In this document: positions 54,125 to 61,924 of the stretch, one piece after another
Layout: every line of letters begins with the position of its first letter
Numbering within the stretch: the first letter of the stretch is position 1
NCBI RefSeq assembly: GCF_000242915.1
Contig: NZ_AFRZ01000001.1
Span: 186,001-250,000, forward strand
From: Sulfurimonas gotlandica GD1
GTDB lineage: Bacteria > Campylobacterota > Campylobacteria > Campylobacterales > Sulfurimonadaceae
Reading direction: 5' to 3'
DNA length: 64,000 nt
Position numbers and translations under genes: made by a program
The notes under the pieces: generated by a model
What the model was told of the DNA's origin: nothing
Database searches by the model: none
What the model saw: only the letters and a program-made list of their open reading frames with translations

Positions 54125-54932
54125 GGTACTTCTTTAAATTAAGCTTTTTTAAGCTTAAGTACTCACTTTCATAATCAGCAGCTACAGGATGAGGAAGTTG
54201 TACATCATTTAGTAAAGCTTTATATGCTGGATTCTTACCCATAGTTAAAATCGTATTTTTTATTTTTTGTATAACTTCTTTTGAAACTCTTGGGTGAATA
54301 CATATTGGATGTGAAGCAGTTTGCTTAGTTTTATAAATAATACGTAGTTTAGAAGAAACACTTAGTGGTTCTCTCATTAGTGTATTATTTACACCACCAC
54401 CTGCAGGAAAGGTATTAAAGAGTACATTTCTATATACATTGGAGTGTGTTTTGACATATTGAGGTACAAATGATATATGTTCTTCTTGTTCTAAAAGTGC
54501 ACGCATATATAAAGAAGCCGCGAATGCATTTGGAGCTGGAAAGGCAAGTGTTTTATTTTGCAAGTCTTCAACTGATTTTATAGGACTGTCTTTTCGTACT
54601 ACTAAAATACCAACAAGTTTTTTATTATCATGAACAATAGGTTGGTATTTATGCCATTCATACGCTAGGACACTATCGTAAGGGTTCATAAATGCAATAT
54701 CAGGTATAGCAGATTCTAAAGCATCTTCAAATAATGGGATTGTGGCATAGTGTTTCAATTCAAAGCTAAAGCCTGTTTGTTTACTTAACTCTTCTAAAAA
54801 AGCTCCCCATGTTTTTTGGATATGTACAGTTTGCATTTGTGGGACTACTGAGACTATAAAATGTTTAGTATCTGCAGATACATTCGTCAATGACAAGAAG
54901 AAGATAGTACAAAAGATAAAAAAGAGCTGCAT
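54114..54932 (-). CDS. PhnD-type periplasmic binding protein
   Basis: The 272-residue product has a signal peptide (1-20, cleavage near SADT) and the phosphonate/phosphite-binding fold: IVSVVPQMQTVHIQKTWGAF, IPDIAFMNPYDSVLAYE, LVGILVVRKDSPIKSVEDLQ, NKTLAFPAPNAFAASLYMRA. No ABC permease or ATPase is present. An 11-bp overlap with the sensor kinase gene marks it as the ligand-binding arm of a two-component sensor, as known for several PhnD-like proteins. The ligand may be a phosphonate, phosphite or another oxyanion. RBS AAGGAAATATCA. Its promoter is the left-facing half of the palindrome at 54970. Confidence 0.84.
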   Translation of the reverse strand: MQLFFIFCTIFFLSLTNVSADTKHFIVSVVPQMQTVHIQKTWGAFLEELSKQTGFSFELKHYATIPLFEDALESAIPDIAFMNPYDSVLAYEWHKYQPIVHDNKKLVGILVVRKDSPIKSVEDLQNKTLAFPAPNAFAASLYMRALLEQEEHISFVPQYVKTHSNVYRNVLFNTFPAGGGVNNTLMREPLSVSSKLRIIYKTKQTASHPICIHPRVSKEVIQKIKNTILTMGKNPAYKALLNDVQLPHPVAADYESEYLSLKKLNLKKYLVR

Positions 54933-54969
54933 TGATATTTCCTTGAGATAGTTTTAATTACTTTACAAG

Positions 54970-55013
54970 TATTGCATAATAGTGTTGCAAAATTGCAACA
55001 CTATTATGCAATA
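54970..55013. promoter_or_regulatory. 21-bp palindrome, second two-way TTGCAAC promoter
   Basis: Arms 54970-54990 and 54993-55013 are exact reverse complements around AA. Each arm reads outward TTGCAACACTATTATGCAAT. -10-like boxes (AATACT to the left, AATAAT to the right) begin 16 bases after TGCAAC. It sits between the PhnD-kinase operon and the receiver gene at 55123. About 110 bp of leader follows on the right, including a short open frame I do not trust. Confidence 0.65.
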
Positions 55014-55122
55014 ATACTATATCCACTCGTAAAAACGGATGAAGTAGCTTTAGAACACAAAGAATTAATGGCACTTCTCGATGGAGAAAGAGTACTAAGA
55101 GTAAATACAAATAAAGGAAAAG

Positions 55123-55665
55123 ATGATGACTGAAAATAATATAAAGATAAGTAGTTCACGTTTAAAAGATATTTCATTTGGTATGCGTGTTTTATTGGTT
55201 GAAGATGATCCAATCATTCAACAACAATTAAAAGTATTTTTACTTCGATTTTTTGCACATATAGATACAGCAAACAATGGAGTTGAAGCACTTAAGCTAT
55301 ATGAAAAGAATAAATATGATCTAATAGTTACTGATTTAAGTATGCCTCAAATGGGTGGAATTGAATTATCAATTCACGTTAAAGAGATGGATACGGATCA
55401 ATATATTATTGTTGTATCTGCACACTTTGAAAGTGATAAGCTTATAGACTTACTTAACATTGGAGTAGGTGGCTTCATCATAAAGCCGGTTGACTTTACA
55501 TTGGTAATAAAACAACTAACAAAAATTTGCCAAGTAATATCTAATCGTAATGAGCTTAAATATCTTAATAAAATACTTGAAAATACAAACAAAGAGCTTC
55601 AAGAAAGTAATATCCAATACCAAAGTGCACTGAATGAATCTATGAACTTGAAAAAGCAGTTATAA
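55123..55665 (+). CDS. stand-alone receiver protein with C-terminal frameshift
   Basis: The 180-residue frame has a complete receiver (LLVEDDPIIQQQ; D71 in LIVTDLSMPQMGG; IIKPVDF) and a coiled tail ending SMNLKKQL. Immediately after, the -1 frame reads AVIRLKDIKILPVFIPMLVS, then ERWRLRILKYKNMQDIHSMD, to a stop at 55845-55847. That tail is family-like, so a one-base change in the AAAAAG run at about 55655 has probably cut it off. The second ATG (55126) has equally good spacing to AAAGGAAAAG. Served by the palindrome at 54970; followed directly by a REC-kinase. Confidence 0.78.
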   Translation: MMTENNIKISSSRLKDISFGMRVLLVEDDPIIQQQLKVFLLRFFAHIDTANNGVEALKLYEKNKYDLIVTDLSMPQMGGIELSIHVKEMDTDQYIIVVSAHFESDKLIDLLNIGVGGFIIKPVDFTLVIKQLTKICQVISNRNELKYLNKILENTNKELQESNIQYQSALNESMNLKKQL

Positions 55666-55861
55666 GACTTAAAGACATTAAAATTCTTCCAGTTTTTATC
55701 CCCATGCTAGTTTCTCTTTTTTCTAGTCTAGAAAGATGGAGACTTCGTATTTTAAAATATAAAAATATGCAAGATATACACTCTATGGATCATGACTTAA
55801 TTGAGGAAATATTCAAGATAAATAGATATAATAAGTTCATTATTTAAATGGAAGTGATGTT

Positions 55862-56977
55862 TTGAAAACTTTAGTGAATATCTTACAGCCCTTAGCTCAA
55901 GATAAGAGTATTTTGATTATTGAAGATAATCTAGAAATTCTAGAATACTTATCACAATTACTTAGAAGATTTTTTAGTGTCACTTACACTGCTATAGATG
56001 CTGTAAAGGCTTTAGAAATATATGAACCTTTAGCTAAAAATAATTCGATGGTAGTCATTACAGATATTAACCTTGGTAAAACAAGTGGTATAGATTTAAC
56101 CTATGCACTCAAACATCTTAATCCACAGCAAAAAGTAATAGCTATCTCAGGGACAGAAGATAAAGATCTGTTTGTAGAATCAATTCGATGTGGAATTGAT
56201 AACTTTATAGTAAAGCCTATTAACACTGATGAATTATTTAAAGCACTTATTAATGTACTTAAAAAAATGGAATACGATAGTGAATTAACAAAAAATCGTA
56301 AACTACTAGAAGATTCACAAAAATATGCGATACAACTCTTGGCTGAACAAGATCAATTTCTAAAGAATGCTATTCATGAAATCCACACGCCACTTGCTGT
56401 TATTATTACAAATATAGACCTATTGCGTATTGAAAAAATCGAAAATGAATCACTGAACTCTATAGAAGCTGCTGCAAGAATAATTGAAAACAGTTATGAA
56501 GATATGACATATTTAATGAAATTAAATAGAATAAACGATACGAAAGAAAATATAAACATAGTTTCATTTATTAAAAAACGTATTAATTACTTTACTTGTA
56601 TTGCCGAGGCCAATAAACTTTCATTTTCTACTATCGTTGGACAAGCAAATCTTCCAGAAATATATTTTTCAGAATTAAAACTATCGCGTTTAGTAGACAA
56701 CACTCTTTCTAATGCCATTAAATACTCCAAAAGGCCTACTAATATTAGTGTGACTATTGGTTTGCAAAAAGGGAATGTTTTTTTTGAGATAAGAAACTAT
56801 GGTCCAATTATTGAGGAAAAAGAGAAGATATTTGAACGATACTATCGAGAGTCAGAACAAAAAAGTGGATATGGCCTGGGATTACATATAGTTGCACAAA
56901 TCTGTAATGAAGAAAATGTAAAAGTAGAAGTTTCATCAAGTAAGCGAAGAGGTACATCTTTTCGATATATTTTCTAA
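55862..56977 (+). CDS. REC - histidine kinase hybrid
   Basis: The 371-residue soluble product has a receiver (IIEDNLEILE; D68 in VVITDINLGKTSG; IVKPINT), a HisKA domain with the H-box NAIHEIHTPLAVIITN (about 173-188) and HATPase_c with NTLSNAIKYS and GYGLGLHIVAQI. The kinase core is short but complete. The start is TTG after GGAAGTGATGTT. A tandem operator begins 3 bp after the stop and leads to an OmpR-type regulator, its probable partner. A damaged copy of this gene's end lies at 57902-57978. Confidence 0.85.
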   Translation: MKTLVNILQPLAQDKSILIIEDNLEILEYLSQLLRRFFSVTYTAIDAVKALEIYEPLAKNNSMVVITDINLGKTSGIDLTYALKHLNPQQKVIAISGTEDKDLFVESIRCGIDNFIVKPINTDELFKALINVLKKMEYDSELTKNRKLLEDSQKYAIQLLAEQDQFLKNAIHEIHTPLAVIITNIDLLRIEKIENESLNSIEAAARIIENSYEDMTYLMKLNRINDTKENINIVSFIKKRINYFTCIAEANKLSFSTIVGQANLPEIYFSELKLSRLVDNTLSNAIKYSKRPTNISVTIGLQKGNVFFEIRNYGPIIEEKEKIFERYYRESEQKSGYGLGLHIVAQICNEENVKVEVSSSKRRGTSFRYIF

Positions 56978-56979
56978 AA

Positions 56980-57012
56980 TGCAACAAACTTGCGATACTA
57001 TCCGCGTTCAAT
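56980..57012 (+). promoter_or_regulatory. tandem TGCAAC/TGCGAT operator (11-bp period) with -10 box
   Basis: TGCAAC at 56980 is followed 11 bp later by TGCGAT (56991). A -10-like TTCAAT starts at 57007, 16 bases after the second box. It lies just upstream of the OmpR-type regulator, so self-control is plausible. A paralogous, better-conserved site is at 57981. Confidence 0.55.
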
Positions 57013-57039
57013 TACTTAATCAAATATTATGGAGATCTA

Positions 57040-57711
57040 ATGAAAATATTACTTCTAGAGGATGAATACTTATTATCACTTTCTATACGAAAGTTCTTAC
57101 TTTCATCTGGTCATTTAGTAGATTATTACGATAATGGTAAAGAAGTTTTAGATGTAATAGCAGATAAAGAACATGACTTTTATATTTTAGATATCAATAC
57201 TCCTCTTGTAGGAGGCTTAGAATGTTTGAGGGTTATTAGTGAAAAGTACCCTACGGTTCCAAAGATTATTATTAGTGCATATAATGATATGCAACATATA
57301 TCAGATGCATATGATAATGGCTGTAACGATTATTTAAAAAAGCCTTTTAATTTAAAAGAGCTACAAATACGAGTAGAATATCTTGCTCATAAGAATGAAA
57401 ACTCTATCATAGAAGTTGAGGCCTCTTTACTCCATTTAAGCCAACATTATGTATTTGACAAAGAAGTGAATGTACTTTATTATGATGGTATAATCCAAGC
57501 CTTAACAAAAAGAGAACATGCCTTAGTGCTTCTTTTTATAAGTAACTTAGGACAAATTATGACGGATGAAAGTATTCAATCTTGTATATGGGATGGTGAA
57601 TATGTTGAACCTTCTACTATTCGGTCTCTTGTCAATCGCTTACGTGCGAAGTTAAAAGAAGAGTTAATTCAAAGTATCCGTGGTTTCGGATATGTTATGA
57701 AAAAACTATAA
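57040..57711 (+). CDS. OmpR-family response regulator (REC - winged helix)
   Basis: The 223-residue product has a receiver (LLLEDEYLLS; D51 in YILDINTPLVGG; YLKKPFNL) and a complete trans_reg_C winged helix (QALTKREHALVLLFISNLGQ, then EPSTIRSLVNRLRAKL, and SIRGFGYVMKKL). It is the second complete OmpR-type regulator in the cluster. Such proteins bind tandem repeats about 11 bp apart, the spacing of the TTGCAAC operators found before this and neighbouring genes, so it is the best candidate for their regulator. RBS TATGGAGATCTA. The kinase encoded just upstream is the likely phosphate donor. Confidence 0.88.
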   Translation: MKILLLEDEYLLSLSIRKFLLSSGHLVDYYDNGKEVLDVIADKEHDFYILDINTPLVGGLECLRVISEKYPTVPKIIISAYNDMQHISDAYDNGCNDYLKKPFNLKELQIRVEYLAHKNENSIIEVEASLLHLSQHYVFDKEVNVLYYDGIIQALTKREHALVLLFISNLGQIMTDESIQSCIWDGEYVEPSTIRSLVNRLRAKLKEELIQSIRGFGYVMKKL

Positions 57712-57742
57712 AAATTTCAGTATAAAACTAAGAGCGAACTAG

Positions 57743-57823
57743 ATGTTAAAAGACGTAATCACTAATTTAAAGCAAAAGAAGAACTTTTCTCTTTTGATGG
57801 TGAAGGATGGCATATGGTTTTAG
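57743..57823 (+). pseudogene. truncated duplicate of the receiver gene at 58063
   Basis: This frame reads MLKDVITNLKQKKNFSLLMV and then KDGIWF stop. Its first 20 residues match MLRDSITNLKQKKNFSLLMV of the intact gene at 58063, including the DNA (GCAAAAGAAGAACTTTTCTC). After that the copy jumps to a later part of the gene (TTTTAGAAATAT) and ends. A duplication relic. Confidence 0.75.
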
Positions 57824-57901
57824 AAATATGTTCCTTCAGTTTGATAGAAATATTAACTATACAAATACATAGAGGTGCTAATAGATGCGATTAAATACTC
57901 T

Positions 57902-57978
57902 TCTGTAATGAAGAAAATGTCAAAGTAAAAGTTTCATCAAGTAAGCGAAGAGGTACATCTTTTCGATATGTTTTCTAA
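57902..57978 (+). pseudogene. duplicate of the end of the REC-kinase gene
   Basis: The stretch from TCTGTAATGAAGAAAATGT to the TAA at 57976-57978 repeats 56901-56977 at an exact offset of 1001 bp with few changes. Just before it, at about 57880, GCGATTAAATACTC recalls the N-box (NAIKYS) of the same kinase, the rest having been deleted. The copy carries its own operator downstream. Confidence 0.75.
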
Positions 57979-57980
57979 AA

Positions 57981-58013
57981 TGCAACAAACTTGCAACACT
58001 ATCCGTATAGAAT
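57981..58013 (+). promoter_or_regulatory. tandem TGCAAC operator (11-bp period) with -10 box
   Basis: TGCAAC at 57981 and 57992 are 11 bp apart, and the second continues as TTGCAACACTA. TAGAAT starts at 58008, 16 bases after the second TGCAAC. It precedes the receiver gene at 58063 and duplicates the site at 56980. Confidence 0.62.
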
Positions 58014-58062
58014 AATTTAATCAAATATTTATTTTGTATAAGTAACTTAAATGGAGAACCAG

Positions 58063-58458
58063 ATGTTAAGAGACTCAATCACTAATTTAAAGCAAAAGAA
58101 GAACTTTTCTCTTTTGATGGTCGAAGATGAAATAATGGTTTCCAAACCTATGAAAAAGGTTTTAGAATATTTATGCAATGATGTGGTAGTCGCTGATGAT
58201 GGCGTTCAAGGCTGGGAATTGTATCAACAAAGACCTTTTTCACTTGTACTTACAGATTTACAAATGCCAAATATGAATGGTGCAGAGCTTATAGAAAAAA
58301 TACGAGCAGTAGATCAAGAGAAGATTATTATAGTCATTACTGCATTTAGAGAAGGTAAAGAGTATAAAAAAGCACAAGAATTAGGGGCTAATTTTATACT
58401 TAAAAAACCTTTTTCTGTACAAAGCGTGATAGAAATTTTCAATACGCTTGACATATAA
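58063..58458 (+). CDS. stand-alone receiver protein (CheY-like size)
   Basis: The 131-residue product is a single receiver: LLMVEDEIMVSKP, D65 in LVLTDLQMPNMNG, Thr in IIVITAFREG and the Lys in ILKKPFSV, all needed for phosphorylation. An ATG at 58051 is in frame, but it forms part of the ribosome site ATGGAGAACC, so 58063 is the likelier start; the duplicate at 57743 supports this. No output domain. It may be a phosphate shuttle between the kinases of this cluster. Confidence 0.85.
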   Translation: MLRDSITNLKQKKNFSLLMVEDEIMVSKPMKKVLEYLCNDVVVADDGVQGWELYQQRPFSLVLTDLQMPNMNGAELIEKIRAVDQEKIIIVITAFREGKEYKKAQELGANFILKKPFSVQSVIEIFNTLDI

Positions 58459-58529
58459 CGCCAATTCTAATATCAAGTGCAATTTTTTAAAAGTAAGTTG
58501 AAAGATAGGGTGAACTGAAAACCTGCTAA

Positions 58530-59105
58530 TCTATTTCAGGAAATGGTAATGGTCTTGGATATGGAACAGGTTATAAATATAGCGGAGGTTCATTAACAGA
58601 AGCAGAGCTAGTTCCACATGAAATTGCAGATGATAAAAATCCATTATACTCAGGTGATACTATTGAAGTTCACTATGTATATTCTAGTAATGCTAACGCA
58701 ACACTAGAAAATAGTCTTGGAAGTTGTTTGACTAATTGGAAAGGTGAAGAACAACCTTTCTTACGCGTTGAGACACAAGTATATGTTCTTGTTAATGATG
58801 AGAATGCTCTTGACTTTACAAAGTTAAATCATGTAACAGAAGTTAATGGCCATAATCAAGCTGAACATATCCCTTCTAATACAGGTACTCCAGTTCAATA
58901 TGAAGGCTCAACTACTGGTCCTGGATACAATGAAAAAGCTTCACCTTATCAAGTATCATGGAGTGTTCGCCCTGAAGTTGCTAAAGTAAATATTGCAACA
59001 GTGGAAGATTGGTTTCATCATAATGACTTTGATGAACATTATGCACATGCAGTAAGAGACCTTGTTGTAAACCCTAATCTTCTTTCAGAAATGGGAACTC
59101 ACTAG
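58530..59105 (+). pseudogene. delta-class carbonic anhydrase, N-terminally truncated
   Basis: In frame after a TAA at 58527 the sequence reads SISGNGNGLGYGTGYKYSGG, then SGDTIEVHYVYSS, LGSCLTNWKGEEQPFLRVET, QVYVLVNDENALDF, YEGSTTGPGYNEKASPYQVS, WSVRPEVAKVNIATVEDWF and HYAHAVRDLVVNPNLLSEMG. These are the conserved blocks of delta carbonic anhydrases (PF10563), best known from diatoms and also present in bacteria. The front of the enzyme, with the signal peptide and the first zinc-binding histidines, is missing. Only a TTG at 58728 could start translation, giving 125 residues without activity. Confidence 0.75.
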
Positions 59106-59116
59106 GTAGTACTATT

Positions 59117-59140
59117 AAAAATGCTCATATGAGCATTTTT
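59117..59140. terminator. perfect-stem bidirectional terminator
   Basis: AAAAATGCTC-ATAT-GAGCATTTTT forms a 10-bp stem with a 4-base loop, with A-run and T-run on the two sides, so it can stop transcripts from both directions. It lies 12 bp after the carbonic anhydrase remnant's stop. Confidence 0.75.
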
Positions 59141-59350
59141 AATATGAAGAAAATAATCCATTAAAAGAACATAATGTTACTTAAGTTCAACAAGCTGTAG
59201 GTTTTGGAGTGTGTTCCAAAATTCAACTCTATTTGGAACAACCCATCCGTTACTGAAAATTGTTCCAAAATTAAGAGCAAGTGAGACACTTAGTCGTAGA
59301 GAAGTATTGGTTTGAATTGAAACTAGTTTATAAATATCGTTGTTATAAAT

Positions 59351-59977
59351 ATGTGTTATAATCAAAGTATGAATATTACAGACAATTTAGATATTACTTC
59401 AAATAAACAATATGAGTTTATATATGAAGATAATCAAATGATATTAGAATATATTACTCAACATAATGATTTAAGCATCATTCTCGACAAAATAGTTCAT
59501 TTAGCAGAACATAGGAACCCTAATTCAAAATGTTCTATTTTAATACTCAACGATAGTAAAAAAAACCTTTTAAGTGGTTCAGCTCCAAGTTTACCAGATT
59601 TTTATAATGAAGCTATAAATGGTGTAGAGATTGGAGAAAAAGTTGGATCTTGCGGTAGTGCAACATTTAAACGAGAGAGAGTGATAGTTGAAGATATTGA
59701 TACCCATGAAAACTGGCAACCTTATTTAGCCTTAACACAAAAAGCAAATCTTCATGCATGTTGGTCTGAACCTATATTCTCTTCAAGTGATGAAATACTT
59801 GGAAGCTTCGCAATTTATAATGATCACATAAAAAGGCCAACTGATTTTGAGTTAAAGCTTATTAGTTCCTATGCACACTTAGCTTCTGTAGCAATCGAAA
59901 AAGAGAACAATAATAAGTTGTTTAAAGAGAAAGAACATCAAATATTAGAGCAGATAAAAAATCTAACGATATTTTAG
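59351..59977 (+). CDS. GAF domain, front part of a frameshifted GAF-PAS-GGDEF-EAL protein (copy 1)
   Basis: This 208-residue frame is a GAF domain (about 30-190): HRNPNSKCSILILND, GEKVGSCGSATFKRERVIVE, DIDTHENWQPYL, HACWSEPIFSS, GSFAIYNDHIKRPTDFELKL. Such domains with the CGS and CWSEPI motifs often bind a tetrapyrrole, haem or small ligand and precede PAS-GGDEF-EAL outputs. The frame leaves the true path at a run of six A (59956-59961) that has seven in copy 2. An alternative start is the ATG at 59369; a TATAAT at 59357-59362 lies so close that a leaderless transcript is possible. Confidence 0.8.
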   Translation: MCYNQSMNITDNLDITSNKQYEFIYEDNQMILEYITQHNDLSIILDKIVHLAEHRNPNSKCSILILNDSKKNLLSGSAPSLPDFYNEAINGVEIGEKVGSCGSATFKRERVIVEDIDTHENWQPYLALTQKANLHACWSEPIFSSSDEILGSFAIYNDHIKRPTDFELKLISSYAHLASVAIEKENNNKLFKEKEHQILEQIKNLTIF

Positions 59978-60014
59978 AGATAGTTTACGTCTGACAAATA
60001 ATATTATCGACACA

Positions 60015-61676
60015 GTGCCAGTAAGAATTTTTTGGAAAGATATAAATGGTACTTATCTCGGTGCAAATAAACTTTTTCTAGAAGATGCAAAACTTAGTAG
60101 TAAAGATGAAATTATTGGAAAAAATGATTTCCAAATGCCTTGGGGAGAAACCGAAGCGAAACTATATAGAGCTGATGATTTAGAGGTTATGAATAGTGAT
60201 ATCTCGAAAATAAACTTTGAAGAAAGTCAGACCAATGATAAAGGAGAAACTACTGTACTTTTAACTTCTAAAATAGCTTTGAAAAATGCTAATGAAGATA
60301 TCATTGGAGTGTTTGGAAGCTATATGGATATCACAAAGCAGAGGAATACAGAAGATGAACTAAGAGAACAAAAAGTAATTCTAAGTCATCAAGCCCATCA
60401 CGATGCACTAACAGGACTGCCAAATAGAGTACTTTTTAATGACAGATTAGAACAAGCAATAGAGAAAGCTAAACGGAGCAACTCTAAGATAGCACTTCTT
60501 TTTATCGACCTAGATCACTTTAAAGAGATTAATGATTCGCTCGGTCATGATGTTGGTGATGAGATTTTAAAAACAGTAACGACAAGGTTAAACGAGTCTA
60601 AAAGAGATGAAGACACCTTAGCACGACTAGGTGGAGATGAGTTTACTATAATCCTAGAAGATTTACATCAAGTACAAGATAGCTCTTTAATAGCAAATAA
60701 AGTACTTGAGAGTTTATCTAAGTCTATGAATGTTAATGACAATGTTTTATACGTATCAAGTAGTATAGGAATAAGTATTTATCCTGATGACGGAGTATCT
60801 ACTAAAGACCTTCTAAAGTTTGCTGATTCTGCAATGTACAAAGCAAAAGATGAAGGAAGAAATAACTTTCAATACTATAACTCAACATTAACAGAACTCG
60901 CATTTGAAAGAGTTGTAATGGAAGCAAGTCTAAGAGCTGCTTTAAAAAATGAAGAGTTTATAGTTTATTATCAAGCACAAGTCAATGGAGATACAGATAC
61001 TATAATTGGAATGGAGGCACTTGTAAGATGGCAACATCCTACTATGGGTTTAGTCTCTCCTGCTAAATTCATTCCTCTGGCAGAATCAACAGGGCTAATA
61101 GTTGAGTTAGATAGATATGTTATGAAAACAGCTATGACTCAAATATCTAAGTGGTACGAAGAAGGATTAAATCCTGGAGTATTAGCAATGAATCTTGCTG
61201 TAAAACAACTTCAAAAAGAAGACTGTATTGAAGTATTTCAAGAGCTGGTAAAAGTGACACAATGTAGACCCGAATGGTTAGCACTAGAAGTGACAGAAGG
61301 TAAGATTATGACGCATCCTGAAAAAGCTATTGTCATCCTACAAAAGATTAGTGACTTAGGTATAGAGCTATCAGTGGATGATTTTGGAACAGGATATTCA
61401 TCTTTAGCATACCTCAAAAGGTTACCAATAGATAAACTAAAAATTGATCAAGCATTCATAAGAGACTTGCCAGATGATGAAGAAGATGCAGGCATTACTA
61501 AGGCTGTTATAGCACTTGCAAAAAGTTTAAACCTCAAAGTTATTGCTGAAGGTGTTGAAACTCAAGTGCAAAGAGATTTTTTAGTTGAAAATGGATGTGA
61601 AAATATTCAAGGGTACTTTTACTCCAAGCCTATACCTTCTGATGAGTTTGAAAATATACTTAGAAATGGGTTTTAA
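60015..61676 (+). CDS. PAS-GGDEF-EAL bifunctional c-di-GMP enzyme, back part (copy 1)
   Basis: This 553-residue frame (GTG at 60015 is the first possible start, not a likely native one) holds PAS (1-115: VRIFWKDINGTYLGANKLFL), GGDEF (125-290) with ARLGGDEFTIIL, the metal Asp in FIDLDHFKEIND and an RDED inhibitory site. EAL (300-553) follows with GMEALVRWQHP, LAVKQLQ, EVTEGKIM, DDFGTGYSSLAYLK and DKLKIDQAFI. Both domains look fully active. Together with the GAF part it makes about 775 residues. Two one-base losses (at 59956-59961 and about 59976) separate the two parts relative to copy 2. Confidence 0.85.
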   Translation: MPVRIFWKDINGTYLGANKLFLEDAKLSSKDEIIGKNDFQMPWGETEAKLYRADDLEVMNSDISKINFEESQTNDKGETTVLLTSKIALKNANEDIIGVFGSYMDITKQRNTEDELREQKVILSHQAHHDALTGLPNRVLFNDRLEQAIEKAKRSNSKIALLFIDLDHFKEINDSLGHDVGDEILKTVTTRLNESKRDEDTLARLGGDEFTIILEDLHQVQDSSLIANKVLESLSKSMNVNDNVLYVSSSIGISIYPDDGVSTKDLLKFADSAMYKAKDEGRNNFQYYNSTLTELAFERVVMEASLRAALKNEEFIVYYQAQVNGDTDTIIGMEALVRWQHPTMGLVSPAKFIPLAESTGLIVELDRYVMKTAMTQISKWYEEGLNPGVLAMNLAVKQLQKEDCIEVFQELVKVTQCRPEWLALEVTEGKIMTHPEKAIVILQKISDLGIELSVDDFGTGYSSLAYLKRLPIDKLKIDQAFIRDLPDDEEDAGITKAVIALAKSLNLKVIAEGVETQVQRDFLVENGCENIQGYFYSKPIPSDEFENILRNGF

Positions 61677-61924
61677 ATATTAAGCACTTCTGAGTGGAAA
61701 ATCAAACTCTTACATGATTATGTGAGCTTATAGAAAAAATAGCACATTATCTACTTAAGTTCAACAATCAGTAGGTTTTGGAGTGTGTTCCAAAATTCAA
61801 CTCTATTTGGAACAACCCATCCGTTACTGAAAATTGTTCCAAAATTAAGAGCAAGTGAGACACTTAGTCGTAGAGAAGTATTGGTTTGAATTGAAACTAG
61901 TTTATAAATATCGTTGTTATAAAT

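Noticed and set aside
54993..55133. A short open frame starting in the palindrome and ending inside the receiver gene's start, reading GERVLRVNTNKGKDDD
   Set aside because: No start codon with a ribosome site; it overlaps the promoter and leader; probably chance or an old gene end.
59177..59365. A 62-codon minus-strand frame present in both tandem copies (again at 61751-61939)
   Set aside because: Its conservation is fully explained by the duplication; it has no ribosome site or family match and overlaps the leader and start of the GAF gene.
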